Shown here in pieces: positions 1-8,185 of a DNA stretch of 64,000 nt (position 1 is its first letter; each line of letters begins with the position of its first letter). A model generated the notes under the pieces. The model saw only the letters and a program-made list of their open reading frames with translations. It did not search any database and had not been told where the DNA came from. The position numbers and the translations under genes were made by a program. The DNA comes from Clostridia bacterium (lineage in GTDB: Bacteria > Bacillota > Clostridia > Christensenellales > CAG-138), in contig JAFXVP010000052.1 of NCBI GenBank assembly GCA_017524445.1, forward strand, positions 38,818-102,817. The letters are read 5' to 3'.

Positions 1-163
1 AATAGAGCGTGAGGTCATGGGGATGCCCTTCCGCTTCAAAGCGCTCGTTCAGCGCAATGGAAAGCTGTTCGGCATTGTTCATGCCCAAAAAGTTGTTGTA
101 GATCAGGCAGTCTCCGTCCCGGATCAATCTGACTGCCTCCGCGGCAGAAATAAACTGTGCCAT
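1..163 (-). CDS. CoA-transferase, N-terminal fragment (cut by window edge)
   Basis: Only the first 54 codons are inside the window. The ATG at 161-163 is preceded on the minus strand by AAAAGGAG. The visible protein begins MAQFISAAEAVRLIRDGD and continues with NNFLGMNNAEQLSIALNERF and a HPHDLTLY stretch. This matches the start of family I CoA-transferases of the acetate/3-oxoacid/propionate type, which open with a segment on keeping a substrate channel, then a PEEL-like helix and a GHPRDLT strand. These enzymes move CoA between short-chain acids in the cytoplasm by way of a glutamyl-CoA intermediate. The catalytic Glu lies outside the window. The substrate cannot be told from this fragment. 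Confidence 0.72.
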   Translation of the reverse strand, partial: MAQFISAAEAVRLIRDGDCLIYNNFLGMNNAEQLSIALNERFEAEGHPHDLTLY

Positions 164-180
164 AGTTGGTTTCTCCTTTT

Positions 181-260
181 CATGACGCCGCAGGCGTCAA
201 TTCATGCGGCATTGCCGCAATTCACGTCCGAAGGAAAATTCATGCGCGAAGCGCAATTCG
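181..260. repeat. Mini-hairpin array, AATTCATG linker (family A)
   Basis: Four short inverted repeats in a row are separated by AATTCATG or AATTCACG: GACGCC-GCA-GGCGTC, GCGGCA-TTGCCGC, an imperfect TCC-GAA-GGA, and GCGC-GAA-GCGC. The stems differ in sequence but each is self-complementary. The same pattern recurs in at least nine other gaps of this window. Confidence 0.8.
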
Positions 261-264
261 TTAC

Positions 265-395
265 ACCTAACCTCATCCGGCTCGCTTCTCGGTACACCTC
301 ATCCGGCTGACGCCACCTTCTCCTCAAGGAGAAGGCTTTTGGTTTGGAGGCTTCCCCTTGAGGGAAAGCTCCGCCGCAGGCGGTGATGAGGTGTT
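265..395. repeat. CCTCATCCG composite repeat (family B)
   Basis: Two copies of a CCTCATCCGGCT segment lead into the perfect palindrome CTTCTCCTCAAGGAGAAG. A right-hand half follows in inverse orientation (GGCTTCCCCTTGAGGGAAAG, then CCGCCGCAGGCGG and GATGAGGTG). The element therefore starts CACCTCATC and ends GATGAGGTG. The right half overlaps the 3' end of the DUF559 gene and supplies its last codons. Confidence 0.75.
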
Positions 396-743
396 GTCCT
401 CCATATGCAGCAGAATATCACTGCATACCGCATTGAATTCCCGCTGTATCTGCAGGTTCGTATACCGTAAAACCGTGATCCCGTTTTCCTGCATCCATGC
501 GTCTCTGTCCCGATCGGACTGAACGCCGGCATCCATAAAATGCTGCGATCCGTCCAGCTCAATTAAAATCTTTTTCGAGGCGATGTAGAAATCCGCGATA
601 TAGTGTCCGAGTACCTTTTGCCGGTGGACTGTAACGGGTAGCCTTTTCAGAAAATCGTACCAGAGGTGCCGTTCTTCTTTTGTCATCTCGCGGCGCATCT
701 TTTGTGAAAAGGGTTTCAGCCGAGCGTTATGGTATTCGTTCAT
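324..743 (-). CDS. DUF559 / Vsr-like endonuclease-fold protein
   Basis: The product is 139 residues. It shows the DUF559 pattern: an N-terminal helix with MRREMTKEERHLWYDFLKR (about 15-34), GHYIADFYIASKKILIELDGSQH (about 46-68), a D-x-x-R-D segment, and GITVLRYTNLQIQREF. The Asp of ADFY, the Glu of IELDG and the following His fit the Vsr-like PD-(D/E)XK nuclease fold. Substrate and physiological role of this family are not established. The last 22 or so residues (from TSSPPAAELS onward) are not DUF559 sequence. They are the translation of the adjoining family B repeat, so the native stop was probably lost when the repeat arrived. The gene stands alone between repeat blocks. Confidence 0.8.
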   Translation of the reverse strand: MNEYHNARLKPFSQKMRREMTKEERHLWYDFLKRLPVTVHRQKVLGHYIADFYIASKKILIELDGSQHFMDAGVQSDRDRDAWMQENGITVLRYTNLQIQREFNAVCSDILLHMEDNTSSPPAAELSLKGKPPNQKPSP

Positions 744-1014
744 TTACACCTCATCCGGCTCGCTCACGCTTCGGCGTACACACTCCGCTTCGCTCCGTTT
801 CAGCGGTGCCGTCGCGCGCTCCCCGCGCGTCGCCATCTCTTCTCCTCAAGGAGAAGGCTTTTGGCATGTGCTCCGCTCTCAGGGGAAGGCTTGCAGTATG
901 TTCCCTCTTACCCAAAGGGAAGGCTTTGGAACGTTATCCTCTCCCGCATCTTGGATGCTGAGGCTTCTCCTTGAGGAGAAGCTCCGCCGCAGGCGGTGAT
1001 GAGGTGTTTTCCCC
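744..1014. repeat. Long family B repeat block
   Basis: This block begins ACACCTCATCCGGCTCGC and ends GGCGGTGATGAGGTG. In between are the palindrome TTCTCCTCAAGGAGAA, two shorter AAGGGAAGGCTT-type half-sites, a GC-rich GCGCGCTCCCCGCGCG insertion, and a second CTTCTCCTTGAGGAGAAG palindrome. It is an expanded version of the 265-395 element. No plausible gene lies in it on either strand. Confidence 0.72.
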
Positions 1015-1050
1015 CCGGAAGCATCAAGCCGCAAACGCGAATAAACCGCA

Positions 1051-1077
1051 GGGGCTGCCGAGGGTGTCGGCAACCCC
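1051..1077 (-). terminator. Weak hairpin after the oxidoreductase operon
   Basis: The arms GGGGCTGCCGA and TCGGCAACCCC pair around a short loop 14 bases past the stop codon of the last operon gene. No clear U-run follows on the minus strand, so termination here is a guess from position. Confidence 0.4.
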
Positions 1078-1090
1078 TTAAGCTGTGACT

Positions 1091-1630
1091 TTATTCTTCG
1101 ATGCAGGATGCGCCGCGCAGAAGCGCTTCGCGGTTCAACGGGATCAGCTTGGCTTTCTTTTCGCCGAGCTTTTCGAGCAGCGCTTTGAGGACCGTTTCGA
1201 CCTCGACGCACTTGGACTTGCCGAGATACGCGCCGAGCATGATCATGTTACTGACCTTGCTGTTTCCGAGCTCCGCCGCGATCTCCGTGCAGGGTACATA
1301 GTACGCGTTCACGTCGGTGCGCTTGACCTTGATGTCGATCATGGAGCTGTTGACGAAGATCGAACCGCCGGGAACGACCTTGTCCTCGAACTTTTCGAGA
1401 GACGGTCTGTTCATGACGATCAGAGATGTCGGACGCGTGACGAGCGGAGAGTCGATCTCCTGATCACTGAGCATAACGCTGCAGTTTGCCGTGCCGCCGC
1501 GCATTTCGGGACCGTAGGACGGGATCCAGGAGGTATTCTTGCCCTCCATCATGCCGGCTGCCGCCAGAAGCTGACCCATCAGCAGAACGCCCTGTCCGCC
1601 GAAGCCTGCGAAAATATTTCTCTCAACCAT
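1091..1630 (-). CDS. korC: 2-oxoacid:ferredoxin oxidoreductase, gamma subunit
   Basis: The product is 179 residues, the usual size for a separate gamma subunit. The signature GFGGQGVLLMG is at 9-19, followed by PSYGPEMRGGTANCSVMLS, the family's conserved core. The gamma chain completes the TPP-dependent complex that oxidatively decarboxylates 2-oxoacids to acyl-CoA with ferredoxin as electron acceptor, or carboxylates acyl-CoA in reverse. It is the last gene of an operon in the order ferredoxin, alpha, beta, gamma, and starts 2 bases after the beta stop. Whether the substrate is 2-oxoglutarate, a branched-chain 2-oxoacid or another 2-oxoacid cannot be read from sequence alone, so the kor symbol is provisional. 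Confidence 0.85.
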   Translation of the reverse strand: MVERNIFAGFGGQGVLLMGQLLAAAGMMEGKNTSWIPSYGPEMRGGTANCSVMLSDQEIDSPLVTRPTSLIVMNRPSLEKFEDKVVPGGSIFVNSSMIDIKVKRTDVNAYYVPCTEIAAELGNSKVSNMIMLGAYLGKSKCVEVETVLKALLEKLGEKKAKLIPLNREALLRGASCIEE

Positions 1631-1632
1631 GG

Positions 1633-2367
<735 letters not shown>

Positions 2368-2369
2368 GT

Positions 2370-3437
2370 TCATGCCCTCCTCATCTGCATAATGCGCTCG
2401 GCAATATCCTCCGCTGCCGGAATGATGCTGCCGCCCTTGCCCATGTACTCGATGGGCTTGATGCCGTTGACCGCAAGACGGATATCCTCGACCATCTGGC
2501 CGTTGCTGATCTCAACGGTGAGACCCGCCTTGACGCTCTCCTGCTCGAAGACCTCCTTAACTTCCTTCGTCGGGAACGGCCACAGGGTGATCGGACGGAC
2601 GAGGCCGGCCTTAATGCCGTTCTCCTCGAGGATGCGGACCGCCGCTTTGCAGACGCGCGCGACCGTTCCGTATGCGCAGAGGATGTATTCGGCGCCTTCG
2701 GTATGGTACTTCTCGACCATGACTTCCTTCTCGCGGATTACGTCGTAACGCGCGTTCAAGCGGGTCATGAGGCCGTCCAGATCCTCGGTCTCGATGTACA
2801 GCGAGTTGATGATCGCGCGCGGACGGGTGCCCTTCGGGTCCCAGCCCTGCGCCGCCCACGGCTTTTCGGGGAGCATGGGATTCGGATTCATGTGCAGCTC
2901 GACCGGCTCCATCATCTGACCGATCAGACCGTCGGCAAGGATGATGACCGGGATGCGGTAGTTGTCCGCGAGATCAAACGCGTGGGGCATCAGATCGACC
3001 GTCTCCTGAATGGAGGACGGCGCGATGACGATGCTGCGGTAGTCGCCGTGACCGCCGCCCTTGACCGCCTGGAAGTAGTCGCCCTGGCTTGCCTGAATGT
3101 TGCCGAGACCGGGACCGCCGCGCATCATGTTGACGATCACGCACGGAACCTCCGCGCCCGCGATCGTGGAAATGCCTTCCTGCTTCAGGGAAATGCCCGG
3201 GCTGGAGGAAGAGGTCATAACGCGCGCGCCTGCGCCGCCTGCGCCGTAGACCATGTTGATCGCGGCGAGTTCGCTCTCCGCCTGCAGGAAGCATCCGCCC
3301 ACCTGCGGGAGACGCAGCGACATGTACTCGGGGATGTCGTTCTGCGGCGTGATCGGGTAGCCGAAGAAGTACCGGCAGCCCGCCTGGATGGCCGCTTCGG
3401 CGATCGCTTCGCAGCCCTTCATCAGTTCCTTAGCCAT
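2370..3437 (-). CDS. korA: 2-oxoacid:ferredoxin oxidoreductase, alpha subunit
   Basis: The product is 355 residues, typical for a separate alpha chain (often annotated VorB or KorA in clostridia). [14 protein letters not shown] begins at about 26, in the pyrimidine-binding N domain. [15 protein letters not shown] and [10 protein letters not shown] follow, and the C-terminal transketolase-like domain is near 215-355. AAGGAGGAACAGT precedes the ATG. It follows the ferredoxin gene by 11 bases. The complex acts in the cytoplasm in amino-acid fermentation or 2-oxoacid synthesis. Confidence 0.87.
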   Translation of the reverse strand: MAKELMKGCEAIAEAAIQAGCRYFFGYPITPQNDIPEYMSLRLPQVGGCFLQAESELAAINMVYGAGGAGARVMTSSSSPGISLKQEGISTIAGAEVPCVIVNMMRGGPGLGNIQASQGDYFQAVKGGGHGDYRSIVIAPSSIQETVDLMPHAFDLADNYRIPVIILADGLIGQMMEPVELHMNPNPMLPEKPWAAQGWDPKGTRPRAIINSLYIETEDLDGLMTRLNARYDVIREKEVMVEKYHTEGAEYILCAYGTVARVCKAAVRILEENGIKAGLVRPITLWPFPTKEVKEVFEQESVKAGLTVEISNGQMVEDIRLAVNGIKPIEYMGKGGSIIPAAEDIAERIMQMRRA

Positions 3438-3448
3438 ACTGTTCCTCC

Positions 3449-3652
3449 TTACTTTTCGATCTCAATGGCAACGTCCGGGCAGGTTTTTGCGCAGGACGCA
3501 CAGGCGATGCAGGCCTCCGGATGCGCAGCCTCAACGGCAAAATAGCCCTTCGTGTTGAGACGCTTGGAGATGGCTAGCACGTCTTTGGGACATGCACGCA
3601 CGCAGAGCCCGCAGCTCTTGCATGCGTCTTCGTGGATGATTACTTTGATCAT
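3449..3652 (-). CDS. korD: Two-cluster 4Fe-4S ferredoxin subunit of the oxidoreductase
   Basis: The product is 67 residues, all one bacterial-type ferredoxin domain. Two full CxxCxxCxxxCP motifs are present (Cys11, 14, 17, 21 and Cys48, 51, 54, 58), enough to bind two [4Fe-4S] clusters. As the delta subunit it passes electrons from the TPP site of the alpha-beta dimer to free ferredoxin. The gene lies 37 bases after the upstream P-loop gene and is the first of the four structural genes. Confidence 0.88.
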   Translation of the reverse strand: MIKVIIHEDACKSCGLCVRACPKDVLAISKRLNTKGYFAVEAAHPEACIACASCAKTCPDVAIEIEK

Positions 3653-3689
3653 GGCATTTCCTTTCTTTCCGAGTTTTGTTTTGGTATCA

Positions 3690-4406
3690 TTAAAGTCCTT
3701 CCGTTAAGAACTTATCCCAACTGCGGTGCATGTACACGGTGATCGGCTGACGAACGCCGATGTACTGCTCATCCAGTCCGTGCTCCTTCGCGTACGCGTT
3801 GAAATCATCCAGCACCTTCGGCACGCCGCACGTTCCCCAGACCGGGATGCCGGTGCGAAGGGACAGCGCTTTTACAAGTTCGTAGCCCTCGACAAGATGC
3901 GTATGGTCCGTCTCTCCCGCAAGATTCGCGTTGTTCACGATGCCGGTCACGTCGAGCCGGGAAACGAACCTGATCTTTTCGAGCGTCGCGTACGCGCTCT
4001 CGAGATCCGCCGCCGTCGGGCGCATCGGGTTTACGATGAACAGGACGTGCAGGTTTTCCTTCGGCACCTTCTGAAAATGCGGCTTGTACTGCCCTAAAGC
4101 GATCGAGCCGACGTGATCGCCGCCGATGTCAAAAAAAACGCTTCCCTCTCCCGGCGTAAACGCGGCGTATACGCGGGCGGAAAGCGACATGATTTCGATT
4201 TTTTCGAGGGCATACGGGGGCATGATCAGCTCGACGCCGGCGGGTTCCAACACGTCGGCGCGTTCGCTGGTGCGAAAATACGGGTTGATGACGTCGAGGT
4301 CGACCAAAGTACAGGGACCGCTCTTTGCGGCATGGATCGCCATATTCAGCGCCAGCTCGCTTTTTCCGCTGCCGAACGCCCCGAGCAGAACCCAATATTC
4401 CTTCAT
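3690..4406 (-). CDS. P-loop NTPase of the MinD/CobQ type, linked to the oxidoreductase operon
   Basis: From the ATG at 4404-4406 the protein has 238 residues. Walker A GAFGSGKSE is at 9-17, near the N terminus. DLDVINPYFRTSERA follows and resembles the deviant switch region of MinD/ParA-like ATPases. An FFDIGGDHVGS segment looks like the Walker B or phosphate sensor. The reading frame runs further upstream, but GAGG lies upstream of this ATG and the P-loop is then in the expected place. It is the first gene before the ferredoxin subunit. Such ATPases sometimes help mature metal-cluster enzymes. That role here is an inference from position only. Confidence 0.7.
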   Translation of the reverse strand: MKEYWVLLGAFGSGKSELALNMAIHAAKSGPCTLVDLDVINPYFRTSERADVLEPAGVELIMPPYALEKIEIMSLSARVYAAFTPGEGSVFFDIGGDHVGSIALGQYKPHFQKVPKENLHVLFIVNPMRPTAADLESAYATLEKIRFVSRLDVTGIVNNANLAGETDHTHLVEGYELVKALSLRTGIPVWGTCGVPKVLDDFNAYAKEHGLDEQYIGVRQPITVYMHRSWDKFLTEGL

Positions 4407-4584
4407 ACGCGGTCTTACCTCTCTATAGTTGTCGGACATCCGTTCGGGGATGTCCAACATCAATGCTATTGTACCAAAACCGCGTCGAAAAGTCAATCGG
4501 CAAATGCGCTTTTTCGGCGGTTTCGGAACGAATTTTTCCGGCGGCGGAGGCGCTCCCCCGCCGCGCCTTTTCGCAGAGAAAAAA

Positions 4585-4614
4585 GAGCGCTGCTCCCTTT
4601 CCGGAGCAGCGCTC
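4585..4614 (-). terminator. Terminator of the LRR gene
   Basis: A perfect 12-bp stem (GAGCGCTGCTCC and GGAGCAGCGCTC) has a 6-base loop. On the minus strand it is followed by a run of T (4577-4584 on the plus strand is A-rich). It lies 12 bases past the stop codon of the leucine-rich-repeat gene, so it fits a Rho-independent terminator. Confidence 0.88.
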
Positions 4615-4626
4615 GATTTACGGAAT

Positions 4627-7308
4627 TCAGTTGGTCTTGCAGCTCAGGACGTTGGACCACTGACCGTAGTAGTCCTTCTTCTCGAACTCGTGGTACGAAC
4701 GCACGCGCACATAGTAGGTGGTGTTCGCCTTCAGGCTGCTGATGGTGCCCTTTGCGGTCTCCCAATCGGTGACCCTGATGCTCTTCACGTTCTCCTTGAA
4801 CGCAGTGTCGGTTGCGACCTGCAGCTCATAGCCGGTGAACTGCTTGCTTGCATCCCACTCCGCAGTGATCTTTTTCGCGCCGGGCGTGACGGAAGACAGC
4901 GTTCTGGTCGAGATGCGGACCACGATGATCTTCGGGCTGACCATACCGAGGTTGTAGTTATCCATCGGATCGGTGAAGTATGCCTTGATGCCATACTCAT
5001 ACTTCGAGCGGGCATAGACCTTGGTGTCCTTCCAGGACGTCGACGTGGTGTTGTACCAGCGGGAGAAGTTCGTCCAGCCGTTGGTCGTGCTGCTCCACGC
5101 ACGGCGATAGATGACGTAGCCGCCCGCGCCCGGGACCGCCTTCCAGTTGAGCTGGATGCCGTCGCTGACGTTCTCGACCTTCAGTTCTTCCGAACCGGGC
5201 AGATAGATCTTGTACCACAGCTCCGTCGTTTCGGTATGACCGTGCATGGTCACATAGAGGTACGCGGTGCCCGGATCAACGTTGTCGGCATAAGAGAAGG
5301 AATAGTATCTCGCGTCGATGGTGTTGCCCTTTGCGTCCGTTACGACGAACTTCGGGCACATCTCATAGCCGGTGTAAATGACGTACGGCGTGCTTCCGAT
5401 GTACTTGACCTCGCCGCTCGCGAACTTGACCGTGTAATCCGCATTGAAGCTGCGGTTGACTTCAACGGTCATGTCGCCCTTGCCGGTTTCAAAGAGATAC
5501 TTGAAGCCCGAGAGGCTCGAGAGGACTTTCGGCAGGGTCATCTTGCCCATGGATTTATCGTACTTGCATACGCTGCTGGCCGCCTTGACGTACGCAATAT
5601 CCGACGGAATCGGGAAAAAACCCGACATGTCAAACACGTACTCATCGCCGACGACGGTGAGGTTCATCGGGTCGACCGTGGTCTGATTCGCGAAGTTTAT
5701 GCTGCTGAGGATCGGGTTGGAGGCCAAATGCAGCGCACGCAGGTTGTTGCTGCTGCAGTTCAGCGTTTCCAGATTCGTGCAGGAGGTCGGATCCAGCTCG
5801 TCGATCTGGTTGTTCTGGCAATTCAGGGTGCGAAGCTTGGAGCAGCCCATGATGTTCAGCGCGACAATCTTGTTGCTGTTGCAGGTAAGCGCGTCAAGCG
5901 ACGAGCAGGCGCTGACGTCCAGGTCTTTCAGGCGGTTGCTCGAGCAGTCCAGATTGACGAGCTTGGTGTTTGTCGAAACGTCCAGCGAGGGAAGCTTGTT
6001 GCTGTTGACGTACAGGTTCACAAGCTTGGTGTTGTTGTAAAGATCCAGCGCGGGGAGACCGCAGCTCTTCAGGCTCAGCGTCACCAGATCGGTGTTCTTG
6101 GAAACGTCGATCGTCGTAAAGGAGTTGCTGTCGGCTTTCAGCACGGTCAGCTTCGTGTTCTTGGTGACGTCGAGCGTCTTCAGCTTGTTGCTGTTGAGCA
6201 CGAGCTCCGTAAGAGCCGTGTTCTTGGTCAGATCGAGCTTTTCAAGGCCTGTGGAGTTCGCGGTCAGCTTCTTCAGAGCTGTGTTCTTCGAAAGGTCGAT
6301 CTCCTTGATGCTGTTCTTGGCGATATTGAGCTCCTCGAGCGCCGTGTTCTTGGTCAGATCCGGCTTCGTCAGACTGTTGCTGCTGAGGTCAAGCGTCTTC
6401 AGAGCAGTGTTCTTGGAAAGATCGATCTTTGCGAGCTTGTTTCCGGAAAGCTTGAGCGTTTCAAGCTTCGTGAAGTTGGTCAGCGTCACGGAACTGATCT
6501 TGTTGTTTACCGCGGAGAGTTCGATCAGGTCCTTGTTGTTCTTGAGCGAATCGAGCGCGGTCAGCGCGTTGTCGTTGAGGTGTACGTGCTCCAACGTCTT
6601 TACCGAGGAAAGATTCAGCTTGCTGAAACTGTTGTTGCTCGCGTAGAGGTTCTTCAGATTCTTGTTCTTGCTCAGATCCAGCGTCTTGAGCTTGTTGTTG
6701 GTGCAGGCAATGAAGTACAGATCCGGGCAGCCGGAAACGAGCAGCGAGGTGAGTTCGTTGTTCGCGCATTCCAGTCTCCAGAGGTGCGTGTTCTTCCGAA
6801 GGTCGAGCTTTGTGAGCTTGTTGCCGGTGCAGACGAGGACCTTCAGGTTCTTGAACAGCGCGATACCGGTCAGGTTCGCAATGTTCTCTTTGCTGCAGTC
6901 GATCTTAACGACGTCGTCCGCCTGCGCCTGCGTCATCGAGGACTCGCCGCCGGCGATGTTCTTCTTGACCCAGTTGCGGAAATTCGCATCCGGGAAGTTC
7001 TTCGAATTGACGTAAACGGTGGATTCGATATCCTCGTCGATCGGGTTGATCAGCGCGTCCGCGTCGTCGTCAACCGGATCGGAGGCCGATTCGGTCCCCT
7101 CTTCGGGTTCATTCGCGGGTTCCTCCGCAGGTTCCTCCGCGGGTTCCTCAGCGGGTTCCTCCGCAGGTTCTTCTGCGGGTTCTTCCGCTTCGATCTCCTC
7201 TGCGGGTTCGGTCAGTGCGGGTTCGTCCTGCGCTTCTTCCGCGAACGCGGCGGGCACGAGCGAGAGCGTCATGACGAGACACAGCAAAAGGCAAATCCAT
7301 TTTTTCAT
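4627..7308 (-). CDS. Secreted leucine-rich-repeat protein with fibronectin-like C terminus
   Basis: The product is 893 residues. GAGGAGGATAATTGGA precedes the chosen ATG. The open frame extends over 400 bases further upstream, but only this start gives the signal peptide (MKKWICLLLC, hydrophobic core, AFA cleavage site at about 21-23). Next come a Glu/Pro tract of PAEEP repeats (about 30-75), a cap beginning NSKNFPDANFRNWV, then some 18 leucine-rich repeats of 20-23 residues of the LDLSKNTALKTLDLSSN type to about residue 560. Two domains with fibronectin III character follow near the end (GYVIYRRA and ITAEWDASKQFTGYELQVA). No LPXTG, SLH or choline-binding anchor is visible. The gene is monocistronic. 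Surface adhesion or ligand binding is a likely role, by analogy. Confidence 0.85.
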   Translation of the reverse strand: MKKWICLLLCLVMTLSLVPAAFAEEAQDEPALTEPAEEIEAEEPAEEPAEEPAEEPAEEPAEEPANEPEEGTESASDPVDDDADALINPIDEDIESTVYVNSKNFPDANFRNWVKKNIAGGESSMTQAQADDVVKIDCSKENIANLTGIALFKNLKVLVCTGNKLTKLDLRKNTHLWRLECANNELTSLLVSGCPDLYFIACTNNKLKTLDLSKNKNLKNLYASNNSFSKLNLSSVKTLEHVHLNDNALTALDSLKNNKDLIELSAVNNKISSVTLTNFTKLETLKLSGNKLAKIDLSKNTALKTLDLSSNSLTKPDLTKNTALEELNIAKNSIKEIDLSKNTALKKLTANSTGLEKLDLTKNTALTELVLNSNKLKTLDVTKNTKLTVLKADSNSFTTIDVSKNTDLVTLSLKSCGLPALDLYNNTKLVNLYVNSNKLPSLDVSTNTKLVNLDCSSNRLKDLDVSACSSLDALTCNSNKIVALNIMGCSKLRTLNCQNNQIDELDPTSCTNLETLNCSSNNLRALHLASNPILSSINFANQTTVDPMNLTVVGDEYVFDMSGFFPIPSDIAYVKAASSVCKYDKSMGKMTLPKVLSSLSGFKYLFETGKGDMTVEVNRSFNADYTVKFASGEVKYIGSTPYVIYTGYEMCPKFVVTDAKGNTIDARYYSFSYADNVDPGTAYLYVTMHGHTETTELWYKIYLPGSEELKVENVSDGIQLNWKAVPGAGGYVIYRRAWSSTTNGWTNFSRWYNTTSTSWKDTKVYARSKYEYGIKAYFTDPMDNYNLGMVSPKIIVVRISTRTLSSVTPGAKKITAEWDASKQFTGYELQVATDTAFKENVKSIRVTDWETAKGTISSLKANTTYYVRVRSYHEFEKKDYYGQWSNVLSCKTN

Positions 7309-8144
7309 TCCAATTATCCTCCTCAAGTGAGTATAGCTCCGACTATCATTATAAGCATATATACAAAAAAAGGCAAACGTAAAAGTGCATAAATTCGGTC
7401 CGATAACCTGTATATTTTTACGGAAAAATGAACGCCGTCCCATTTTTGTCTCAGATGTACGGCATATGCGCCTGAATTTTATGAACGAATTGTATGCGGT
7501 ATGCATACCGTATACCTTGAATGCGCATGCGCGGTATGCATACATACGCTGTGGATTTATGCACCGCCGATCATGTTTGCGGGCGAAATTCATGACCGAA
7601 GGCAATTCATGACCGCAGGACAATTCATGCGCGAAGCGCAATTCATCTGCTGCCCTCCCGTCGGACTCTGTCCGCCGCCCTCCCCGGCAAGGGAGGGTCA
7701 AAACATGCGTCACCGGATCAATTCATTCGCAGCGGAAGATGGTACGCGTGGGAAGCGCGCGTTCTGTCTTTGAGACGAAGCGGATTCACGCAGCAGCGCC
7801 GCAATGTGTGTGCTTGGAGCATTCTTCCTTCCTGTTTCACTGTTGCGATATTTGACGGGGCGCCGAGGACGTCGCCCCCTGCAACACGATCGCAAGGAGG
7901 CTTACACCCCTTTCCGGAAGAACGGTACCGGTCTCTTAACTGCGGATCGCAGGGGAGATGGCGACGCGCGACCTGACGCGCGACGGCTCCTATGTAATGA
8001 AGCATGGTACGCGCGGGAAGCGCGCGATCTTCCTCTGTAACGAAGTGGCAGCGGAATGGAAAAGCCGACCCCGACGTCCCGCTGAGCAGCGGAACGAACG
8101 GCCGACGGCCGTCGTACGGTTTTTCGCGCGGACAATACGCAAAA
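7309..8144. other. Non-coding gap with repeats
   Basis: No gene was recognised in these 836 bases. The first 250 bases are AT-richer and hold a perfect GGTATGCATACC palindrome (7498-7509) next to ATGCGCATGCGCGGTATGC, possibly part of the LRR gene's control region. A family A array is at 7586-7646 (GACC, GTCC and GCGC stems). Family C elements (GGTACGCGTGGGAAGCGCGC and relatives) are at 7739-7785 and 8003-8050. The rest, including GGGGCGCCGAGGACGTCGCC, is repeat-like. Confidence 0.6.
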
Positions 8145-8170
8145 GCCGCCGCGCGAAATTGCGCGGCGGC
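8145..8170 (-). terminator. Terminator of fbp
   Basis: The stem GCCGCCGCGC / GCGCGGCGGC has loop GAAATT and is followed on the minus strand by TTTTGCGT. It begins 15 bases past the fbp stop codon. Confidence 0.85.
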
Positions 8171-8185
8171 CTGCCGTAAAGCGTA

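Noticed and set aside
4429..7392. 987-codon open frame on the plus strand
   Set aside because: It is the exact antisense of the LRR gene, whose regular repeats and GC-rich codons keep the opposite strand open. It has no ribosome binding site, and the sense strand has signal peptide, ribosome binding site and terminator.
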